A program made the position numbers and the translations under genes. 5,073 nt of DNA from Desulfobacterales bacterium (lineage in GTDB: Bacteria; Desulfobacterota; Desulfobacteria; Desulfobacterales; Desulfobacteraceae). The notes under the pieces were generated by a model that was not told where the DNA came from, did not search any database, and worked only from the letters and a program-made list of their open reading frames with translations. How positions within the stretch are numbered: the stretch's first letter is position 1; the number at the start of each line of letters is the position of its first letter. Below are positions 1 to 5,073 of the stretch, piece by piece. Location of the stretch: positions 1 to 5,073 of the forward strand of contig JAKSBO010001126.1 in assembly GCA_022361095.1 (NCBI GenBank), read 5' to 3'.

Positions 1-78
1 TATAACAGCCATGGGCTGACCTGACATATCTGCTGCCAGGAACAGCCCACAACAACGTTTGAAAGATCTGAGTAACAT
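1..78 (-). CDS. Possible 5' end of a divergent gene, cut by the window edge
   Basis: An ATG on the minus strand (complement of 76-78) opens a frame of 26 codons that runs off the left edge without a stop. It begins MLLRSFKRCC and ends GQPMAVI. All three minus frames lack stops over positions 1-90, whereas every plus frame has a stop by position 24, so a plus-strand gene cannot extend past there. A second in-frame ATG lies at the complement of 25-27. No strong ribosome binding site precedes either start, and an in-frame stop lies at the complement of 91-93. The peptide is too short to assign to a family, and an open frame of this length can arise by chance. If real, it would share the AT-rich 90-135 region with the cyclase gene as a divergent promoter region. 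Confidence 0.18.
   Translation of the reverse strand, partial: MLLRSFKRCCGLFLAADMSGQPMAVI
12..49. repeat. Imperfect inverted repeat (hairpin-capable)
   Basis: TGGGCTG at 12-18 is the exact reverse complement of CAGCCCA at 43-49. Inside it, CCTG at 20-23 pairs with CAGG at 37-40, with a small asymmetric bulge between the two stems and a 13-nt loop. The left arm can instead pair with CAGCC at 6-10, giving a short competing hairpin (6-10 with 14-18). No T-run follows the right arm on the plus strand, so it does not look like a plus-strand intrinsic terminator. It may be only secondary structure inside coding sequence of the possible divergent gene. Confidence 0.3.
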
Positions 79-154
79 ACCCAGACTTTCTTATAAAATT
101 AAAAAAATTGCTCAATTACGAGTCTATTTTTTTGTTGCAGGATAAGGCAGTGCT

Positions 155-1369
155 ATGAGTCGCGAAACAATAAAAATCATAACCTCATCAGGTTTCACAC
201 TATTGGTTCTATCTTGTTATTCTTTCTGGAACTACCACTTCGAAAAAAACCGCCTGATTGATCAAATTGATAAACAGCTTTACTCTGCTGCTGTCGCAGT
301 ACCGTTTGTATTGGAAAGTGATTTTCACGACAGGGCCGTTTCAGAAAATTCAATCAGCCTCAAAGAGGACAATCAAAATATTAAAAATCTTACCAAGCTT
401 AACGACCAGCTTGGGACCAAATTTCTCTACACGGTTATCCTTGATCAAAACGGCATATACCGGCTGAGCAGTTCCAGCGCATTAGCGTCCGAGAGAAAGA
501 ATCATGAAGAGGTTCACTATTTTACTGTCTATCCTGATGTGAGTGATATTTTAGAAAAAAGTTTCAAAAGCCCCAGCATCAGCTTTATTAAGCCAAATAA
601 GATTTATACGCCGATTTTTGTACCTGTGTTTAAGGATAAATGGGGAACATATCGTTCAATTTTTCTTCCCATAAGGAGCTTAGAAGGCAATCTTTATGTT
701 GTTGGCGTAGATATGGATATAACTTATGTAAATCGTATTTTAAAGCAAAACACGGTTCAAACAATCTTGTCTTTTTTGCTTTTTTTGATCGCCATTCTCC
801 CGATAGTTGTTTCCTATATTTCAATGCTGAAACGAAACCACGCAGAGTATCAAAAAGTATATAAGCTTTATATTGATCAGTCAAAACGTTCGATCACCGA
901 TCCTCTCACCCTGATATACAACCGTTATAAGCTTAATTACGAATTGGACAGGCAGCAGAAACGCTTTGAGGAGACAGGGGCAACTTTTGTTTTGCTGCTA
1001 ATAGATCTTGATTTTTTTAAAACAATCAATGATCAGTACGGACATGATGTGGGAGACCAGGTTCTGCAGATAGTCGCCAAAATTTTAAAGGCATCATGCA
1101 GAACCACGGATACCGTAGGGCGATGGGGGGGAGAAGAGTTTATGGTTATTTACTCCGATATTGATTTGAATAATGGATTTATCCTTGCTGAAAAACTGCG
1201 TTTATTCATTAAAAAATCCGAAGCGCTCAAAAAATACAAATTAACTGCAAGTATCGGTATAGGTGCATCAAAACCGGGCCTCTCACTGGATCAATTGATT
1301 AAAAATGTGGATAGCGCACTCTATCAGGCCAAAAATTCGGGGCGTGACCAAACAATAAAAGCCTCCTGA
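155..1369 (+). CDS. Membrane diguanylate cyclase with Cache-like sensor domain (GGEEF)
   Basis: This 404-residue protein should make cyclic di-GMP from two GTP at the inner membrane in response to an extracytoplasmic signal. An N-terminal hydrophobic segment (about residues 7-25) and a second one (about 201-224) enclose an extracytoplasmic domain. Within that domain, the SSSSA motif near 105-109, YFTVYP at 122-127 and the WGTYRSIFLPI...YVVGVDMDI stretch at 163-189 resemble Cache/PDC-type sensors of cyclases and chemoreceptors. The GGDEF domain spans about 248-401. Its metal and substrate residues align by spacing with PleD: D284, N292, D301 and GGEEF at 325-329. An RxxD inhibitory site (R316, D319) lies five residues before GGEEF, so product inhibition is likely. 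There is no EAL or HD-GYP domain. The ATG at 155 follows an AGGATAAGG-like ribosome site at 139-147. The gene is AT-rich. Ligand unknown; the activity call is firm by motif. Confidence 0.95.
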   Translation: MSRETIKIITSSGFTLLVLSCYSFWNYHFEKNRLIDQIDKQLYSAAVAVPFVLESDFHDRAVSENSISLKEDNQNIKNLTKLNDQLGTKFLYTVILDQNGIYRLSSSSALASERKNHEEVHYFTVYPDVSDILEKSFKSPSISFIKPNKIYTPIFVPVFKDKWGTYRSIFLPIRSLEGNLYVVGVDMDITYVNRILKQNTVQTILSFLLFLIAILPIVVSYISMLKRNHAEYQKVYKLYIDQSKRSITDPLTLIYNRYKLNYELDRQQKRFEETGATFVLLLIDLDFFKTINDQYGHDVGDQVLQIVAKILKASCRTTDTVGRWGGEEFMVIYSDIDLNNGFILAEKLRLFIKKSEALKKYKLTASIGIGASKPGLSLDQLIKNVDSALYQAKNSGRDQTIKAS

Positions 1370-1415
1370 TTTGAAAGGTTTTACCCCAGGTCCTTTTAGC
1401 GGTCATAAACTGACA

Positions 1416-1444
1416 TTGTCTTTGGGTCACTATTGAGGTATGCT
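1416..1444 (+). promoter_or_regulatory. Weak candidate sigma70 promoter in the cyclase-kinase spacer
   Basis: TTGTCT (1416-1421) and TATGCT (1439-1444) are separated by 17 bp, each matching the -35 or -10 consensus at four of six positions. It would start a transcript about 200 nt before the kinase gene. A second weaker pair, TTGCTT (1483-1488) and GATTAT (1505-1510) with 16 bp between, lies downstream. The rest of the 283-bp spacer is AT-rich and shows only short imperfect hairpins, for example GTCTT/AAGAC around 1514-1528. No clear terminator follows the cyclase stop, so read-through from the cyclase gene is also possible. Confidence 0.22.
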
Positions 1445-1652
1445 AAAGGGAATTTAGGATTTTCCATTGTTCTCGTTACAAATTGCTTTTGATTAGCGAC
1501 ATCTGATTATATCGTCTTCAAAAAAGACCCGTATTGATTAAACATCCATTGGGTAGCTTTCTTCCGGCGGTATGCGTGTTCACCGAAGTCTCGTGGTCGA
1601 TCTCCTCTCTCCAGTTATTATCCTCAAAACATATTGATATTCAAGTGAGATA

Positions 1653-3944
1653 ATGATGTTTAAACGCATCCGTACTGTAAAGAATTATTCGATTGGCATC
1701 AGACATATTGCCGGTACTCTGATTGTTGCCTGGACACTTGTCATCACAGGATTTCTTATCTGGGAGATACGAGTACAAAAGCAGGCCGCAATCAACTTTG
1801 CACGGACTGAAGCAATTGGCACATACAACAAGGACCTTGTTTACAGGCGCTGGGCAACCCTGCATGGCGGCGTCTATGTTCCCATAACAGAAAAATATCC
1901 TCCCAATCCTTATCTAAAAAATGTCAGTGATCGTGAAATTTTGACTCCGTCGGGAAAACGTTTAACACTGGTCAATCCGGCATACATGACAAGACAGGTC
2001 CATGAACTTGCCCTGAATCAATATTCATGGAGAGGCCATATTACAAGTCTGAATTTAATTCGTCCCCAGAACCAAGCGGACGAATGGGAAAAAACGGCAT
2101 TACACTCTTTTTCAGCCGGCCAGAAAGAAGTATATGCTGTTTCCCTTATAGAGGGTAAGAAATATTTTAGACTGATGCGCCCGATCTATGTGGAAAAAGG
2201 GTGTTTGAAATGCCATGGTTTTCAGGATTATAAAGTCGGTGAAGTCCGTGGAGGGATCAGTGTGTCTGTTCCCTTGGCCCCCTATAACGCAATCGCTTCA
2301 AAGCAAATAATAAAATCAATTTTCATTCACTTGACCATCCTTTTGCTGGGCCTGGCCGGATTGGGTGCAGCATTTTTTATCATAAGCAGGAACCACCGTA
2401 AAAGATTATTGGTTGAAGCAAGGTTTAAAAGGGCCATGGACGCAAGCCAAGACGGTCTTTTTGATTGGGACCTGGAATCAAAAAAAATTTACTTTTCACC
2501 GGGCTGGAAACGTATGCTCGGCTATGGGCCGGATGAACCGTTGGATGATTTCTCCACTTGGGAGACACTAACGCATCCGGATGATGCGGAATCATTCCGG
2601 GTTATGATGAACGAGGTAGCCGAAGAAAAGCGAGACCGGTTCAAAAAAGAGTTTAGAATGCGTCATAAAAACGGTCATTGGGTGGACATCCTCTCCCGGG
2701 CAACTTTATATCGGGATAAGCACACCGGAAGAGTCCGTATCGTCGGAACACATGTTGACATTTCAGAGAGAAAACAAATCGAGAAAAAACTCCGGCAAGC
2801 CCAAAAAATGGAATCAATTGGTAATCTTGCCAGTGGCATTGCACATGACTTCAATAATATTTTATTCCCGGTTATCGGCATGTCCGAACTGCTTTTAGAG
2901 GATCTTGCCCATGGCAGTGCCGAACGGAAAAGTGTTGAGGAGATCTTTAAAGCCGGAAAAAGAGGCAGCGATCTTGTCAAACAAATCCTTGCATTCAGCC
3001 GGCAATCAGAACACCGGATGGCACCGATACGTATTCAAAATGTACTCAAAGACGTTTTAAAACTTTTAAGGTCGACCATTCCTTCAGATATTGAAATTAA
3101 ACAGGATATACAAAGTGATTGCGGTTTAATAATGGCAAATTCGACACAAATACATCAAGTTATAATGAATCTTATCACAAACGCTTTTCATGCTGTTGAA
3201 AAAAGCGGCGGGAGTATTTGCGTTGGTTTAAAAGAAAAATTTTTGCAGAATTCGGACGTATTTGATTCAGATCTTAAACCAGGGTACCATGCAGCGCTTT
3301 CTGTTTCAGATACGGGACAGGGCATCCCGCCGGAAATTTCAGATAATATTTTTGATCCGTATTTCACGACCAAAGACCAGGGCAAAGGAACAGGTCTCGG
3401 CCTCTCTATTGTCCATGGCATTGTCCAGGAACACCATGGGGATATTAAATTCAATACCGAAATCGGTACAGGTACAACCTTTATTGTTTATATCCCTTTA
3501 ATGAATAAAACAGACACAAATGAAACAATTGAAGACCCAGCAGCCCACCCGGCCGGAAACGAACGTATATTGTTGGTAGACGACGAAGAGTCAGTTGCCA
3601 AGCTTGGAAAACTGATGCTTAACCGCCTCGGTTATCACGTTACGATAAAAAACAGCAGCCTGGATGCACTGCAAACTTTGAAACGCAATCCAGACTCCTT
3701 TGATCTGGTGATAACTGATATGACCATGCCGAACATGACCGGTGACAAATTGGCCAAGGAAATAATGGAATTCCGGCCCGATTTACCCATCATAATATGT
3801 ACGGGATTCAGCGAACGAATCAATCAGGAGAAAGCCGAAACGTTCGGAATAAAAGGATTTCTCATGAAGCCGGTTGTAAAATCAGATCTGGCACAGATGG
3901 TGAGAAAAGTGCTGGATGAGCCCGATTATTCACCCCCCCATTGA
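1653..3944 (+). CDS. Hybrid histidine kinase with periplasmic c-type heme (DUF3365/Tll0287-like) sensor, PAS and receiver
   Basis: This 763-residue inner-membrane kinase probably senses redox state or a gas ligand at heme and autophosphorylates. Membrane segments lie at about 19-38 and 221-245. Between them is a DUF3365/Tll0287-like domain with HGGVYVP (71-77), TLVNPAYMTRQVHE (105-118), a RPQN...WE stretch (137-145) and the heme attachment motif C184-L-K-C187-H188, followed by GGISVSVP (200-207). A PAS/PAC unit covers about 255-375. The HisKA H-box has H398 in GIAHDFNN, the NtrB-like type. The ATPase domain shows N506/N510, DTGQGI (553-558) and GTGLGLS (579-585). The receiver (about 637-755) has D643/D644, phosphoacceptor D689, T717 and K739. 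There is no HPt domain and no response regulator gene nearby, so the final output is unknown. Two tandem ATGs exist (1653, 1656); the GAGA at 1647-1650 is better spaced for the second. The 3' end overlaps the convergent oxidase gene. Confidence 0.95.
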   Translation: MMFKRIRTVKNYSIGIRHIAGTLIVAWTLVITGFLIWEIRVQKQAAINFARTEAIGTYNKDLVYRRWATLHGGVYVPITEKYPPNPYLKNVSDREILTPSGKRLTLVNPAYMTRQVHELALNQYSWRGHITSLNLIRPQNQADEWEKTALHSFSAGQKEVYAVSLIEGKKYFRLMRPIYVEKGCLKCHGFQDYKVGEVRGGISVSVPLAPYNAIASKQIIKSIFIHLTILLLGLAGLGAAFFIISRNHRKRLLVEARFKRAMDASQDGLFDWDLESKKIYFSPGWKRMLGYGPDEPLDDFSTWETLTHPDDAESFRVMMNEVAEEKRDRFKKEFRMRHKNGHWVDILSRATLYRDKHTGRVRIVGTHVDISERKQIEKKLRQAQKMESIGNLASGIAHDFNNILFPVIGMSELLLEDLAHGSAERKSVEEIFKAGKRGSDLVKQILAFSRQSEHRMAPIRIQNVLKDVLKLLRSTIPSDIEIKQDIQSDCGLIMANSTQIHQVIMNLITNAFHAVEKSGGSICVGLKEKFLQNSDVFDSDLKPGYHAALSVSDTGQGIPPEISDNIFDPYFTTKDQGKGTGLGLSIVHGIVQEHHGDIKFNTEIGTGTTFIVYIPLMNKTDTNETIEDPAAHPAGNERILLVDDEESVAKLGKLMLNRLGYHVTIKNSSLDALQTLKRNPDSFDLVITDMTMPNMTGDKLAKEIMEFRPDLPIIICTGFSERINQEKAETFGIKGFLMKPVVKSDLAQMVRKVLDEPDYSPPH
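3930..3944. other. 15-bp tail-to-tail gene overlap containing a C7 run
   Basis: The kinase stop (TGA, 3942-3944) lies inside the oxidase coding frame, and the oxidase stop (TCA on the plus strand, 3930-3932) lies inside the kinase frame. Between them is a run of seven C at 3933-3939, encoding the last prolines of the kinase and the last glycines of the oxidase. No hairpin plus T-run is visible on either strand near the junction, so each transcript probably extends antisense into its neighbour. Confidence 0.85.
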
Positions 3945-4946
3945 GAGAATAGATTTGTCCACCCGGTCTGCCCGCTGGGTACCGGTAAGAACCATTGCCT
4001 GGGCCAATTCGGTTTTTATGGTTTCGATAAAGGCCGTCACCCCCTCTTTGAGTCCGCCCAGGGCCGCCACACTGAAGGGACGGCCGATCATCACGGCATC
4101 CGCGCCCAAGGCAAGCATTTTCAGGATGTCGCCGCCGCTTCTGACCCCGCCGTCAGCCAGTATGCAAATGTCGTTGCCCACGGCTGCGGCAATCTGAGGC
4201 AAGACCCTGGCCGCACCCGGCGTATATTCCAGGACCCGCCCCCCGTGGTTGGAGACCACAATGGCATCGGCCCCGGCAGATACGGCAGCCTTGGCATCGG
4301 TAACCGTCATCACGCCTTTGACAATGAATTTCATGCCTGATTTTTTTATTATCTGTCCAAGTTGATCCTGGTTTTTGGGCGAAACCGGCCGGCCCATCTT
4401 CCGCAGGGTGATCAGTCCGGCCGCATCAATATCCATGCCCATAATATCAGCCCCGCAGTCCTGGACCTTTTCAATTTTTTCAAACAGCTCATCCCCTTCC
4501 CAGGGTTTGATAAAGGGAATACCCTCTCCCTGAACGGCCTTGATCTCTTCCAGCGCGGTCTTGTGGATAAATTCAGGAACACCGTCCCCGGTACAGCCGA
4601 TAATCCCGGCCTCTCTGCAACCCTGAAGAATGGCCCTTACATAGTCCTGTTCGCTGATCCTTCCGCCCATATTAAATGACACCCCGCCGATAGGGGCGGC
4701 AAGCAAAGGCAAAGACAGCTTTTTACCCAAAATGTCACACCCCGTTTCCGGTTCCGTTACCCCATGGATCAAACGCATATTCAATTGCAGGGCATCCAGG
4801 GCTGCCAAATTATCCTTAAAGGCGGCTCCCGTTCCAATACCTCCCATGCCCGGGACCTCTCCGGCACAAACCCTGCCGTCGCATCTGGGGCAGACCCGGC
4901 AAAAACCGTCCATCAACTCTCTTGCCTTATCTCGTATCTCTTTCAC
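3930..4946 (-). CDS. FMN-dependent alpha-hydroxy-acid oxidase/dehydrogenase family protein with N-terminal cysteine cluster
   Basis: A 338-residue, probably cytoplasmic TIM-barrel flavoprotein of the glycolate/lactate oxidase superfamily, somewhat shorter than glycolate oxidase (about 369). Family marks are LLAAPIGG (81-88), the FMN-contacting lysine K210 in FIVKGV, the catalytic SNHGGR (232-237, with H234 and R237), DGGVRSG (265-271) and IGRP (287-290) for the FMN phosphate. The N-terminus carries four cysteines in the spacing CxxCxxCxxxxC (C16, C19, C22, C27) followed by GEVPGMGGIGTG (29-40). Similar N-termini occur in uncharacterised anaerobe members of the family, as far as I recall. The tyrosines that bind substrate in glycolate oxidase seem absent: the region aligned to FFQLY reads PFIKP (144-148). 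The substrate is therefore unknown; lactate should not be assumed. The start is GTG (complement of 4944-4946); the in-frame stop at 4983-4985 has no ATG, GTG or TTG start between. The gene is more GC-rich than the cyclase. Confidence 0.9.
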   Translation of the reverse strand: MKEIRDKARELMDGFCRVCPRCDGRVCAGEVPGMGGIGTGAAFKDNLAALDALQLNMRLIHGVTEPETGCDILGKKLSLPLLAAPIGGVSFNMGGRISEQDYVRAILQGCREAGIIGCTGDGVPEFIHKTALEEIKAVQGEGIPFIKPWEGDELFEKIEKVQDCGADIMGMDIDAAGLITLRKMGRPVSPKNQDQLGQIIKKSGMKFIVKGVMTVTDAKAAVSAGADAIVVSNHGGRVLEYTPGAARVLPQIAAAVGNDICILADGGVRSGGDILKMLALGADAVMIGRPFSVAALGGLKEGVTAFIETIKTELAQAMVLTGTQRADRVDKSILSMGG

Positions 4947-4955
4947 GTTTTGTTT

Positions 4956-4959
4956 TCCT
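4956..4959 (-). promoter_or_regulatory. Ribosome binding site supporting the GTG start
   Basis: On the minus strand AGGA lies nine nucleotides before the GTG start codon of the oxidase-like gene. Because no ATG, GTG or TTG occurs in frame between the upstream stop (complement of 4983-4985) and this GTG, the ribosome site decides the start. Confidence 0.6.
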
Positions 4960-4970
4960 GGTTCTTTAAA

Positions 4971-4988
4971 GTCAATTTGTTGTCAATT
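4971..4988. repeat. Pair of 7-bp direct repeats 11 bp apart
   Basis: GTCAATT occurs at 4971-4977 and again at 4982-4988, separated by TGTT, so the copies lie on nearly the same helix face. The second copy runs into the palindrome TCAATTGA (4983-4990). They sit in the leader of the oxidase-like gene, 25-42 nt before its start codon and downstream of the candidate promoter. This could be a regulator site, but short AT-rich repeats also occur by chance. Confidence 0.35.
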
Positions 4989-5043
4989 GATAAAACCGTC
5001 CTGCCGCCGTGACCATGTCCCGAAGCGGGCGGGAATTGATAGA

Positions 5044-5072
5044 ATCATATAACTATTTTTACCATTCTTCAA
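5044..5072 (-). promoter_or_regulatory. Candidate sigma70 promoter for the oxidase-like gene
   Basis: On the minus strand TTGAAG (complement of 5067-5072) and TATGAT (complement of 5044-5049) are 17 bp apart, matching the -35 consensus at four and the -10 consensus at five of six positions. Transcription would start near 5037 and give a leader of roughly 90 nt. That leader includes a short CCCG/CGGG hairpin (around 5018-5028) and the GTCAATT direct repeats. It is the best promoter-like pair in the window. Confidence 0.45.
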
Positions 5073-5073
5073 A

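Noticed and set aside
59..97. TTGAAA (59-64) and TATAAA (92-97) as a cyclase promoter
   Set aside because: The spacing is 27 bp, far outside the usual 16-18 bp, and the hexamers at the correct distance from TATAAA (CTGAGT or TGAGTA) match poorly. The TATAAA may still be a -10 element, but I cannot support a full promoter.
1357..1396. Possible terminator after the cyclase gene (AAAAGCC/GGTTTT or AAAGG/CCTTT pairings)
   Set aside because: The stems are only five or six pairs, one includes a G-T wobble, loops are 13 nt, and no U-run follows. This does not reach the standard of an intrinsic terminator.
1560..1588. Bulged hairpin upstream of the kinase gene (CTTC...GGT with ACC...GAAG)
   Set aside because: It needs a four-base bulge and has a 10-nt loop; there is no resemblance to a riboswitch class I know.
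2675..2980. Minus-strand open frame opposite the kinase
   Set aside because: It is antisense to conserved PAS and HisKA codons and shows no family features or ribosome site.
3916..4197. Plus-strand open frame opposite the oxidase-like gene
   Set aside because: It lies antisense to a well-supported flavoprotein, has low-complexity Ser/Pro/Ala-rich translation and no recognisable domain. Long antisense frames are expected in GC-rich coding sequence. The same applies to the plus-strand frames at 4362-4679 and 4732-5052.
4958..4986. TTGACA (complement of 4981-4986) as the -35 of the oxidase-like gene
   Set aside because: No -10-like hexamer occurs 16-18 bp downstream, and that position overlaps the ribosome binding site. 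The pair at 5044-5072 is better placed.

Overview
The window carries three complete genes and reads as bacterial chromosome from a sulfate-reducing Desulfobacterota lineage, probably Desulfobacteraceae-like. That placement is inference. It rests on the gene types (a covalent-heme DUF3365/Tll0287-type hybrid kinase and a cysteine-rich FMN alpha-hydroxy-acid oxidase relative) and on general codon style; there is no rRNA or other marker here.

Layout: positions 1-154 are non-coding apart from a possible start of a divergent gene running off the left edge. Positions 155-1369 (+) encode a membrane diguanylate cyclase with an extracytoplasmic Cache-like sensor and a complete GGEEF active site and RxxD inhibitory site. 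Positions 1370-1652 are an AT-rich spacer with only weak promoter-like signals. Positions 1653-3944 (+) encode a 763-residue hybrid histidine kinase: membrane anchor, periplasmic c-type heme sensor domain, second membrane segment, PAS, HisKA, HATPase and a C-terminal receiver. Positions 3930-4946 (-) encode an FMN-dependent alpha-hydroxy-acid oxidase/dehydrogenase family protein that starts with GTG. It converges on the kinase and overlaps it by 15 bp. Positions 4947-5073 hold its ribosome binding site, a direct repeat and a good sigma70-like promoter.

The two (+) genes are both membrane signal transducers: one would turn an extracytoplasmic cue into cyclic di-GMP, the other would turn a redox or gas signal at heme into phosphotransfer. 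Their adjacency suggests a sensory neighbourhood, but the 283-bp gap argues against tight co-translation. No partner response regulator or HPt protein is in the window. The (-) gene is visibly richer in G+C than the cyclase and looks like an unrelated metabolic gene.

I see no mobile element, CRISPR array, tRNA or rRNA. I did not find a convincing new multi-gene system. The points most worth a second look are the heme ligation of the kinase sensor, the altered active site and N-terminal cysteine cluster of the oxidase-like protein, and the 15-bp tail-to-tail overlap built on a C7 run.
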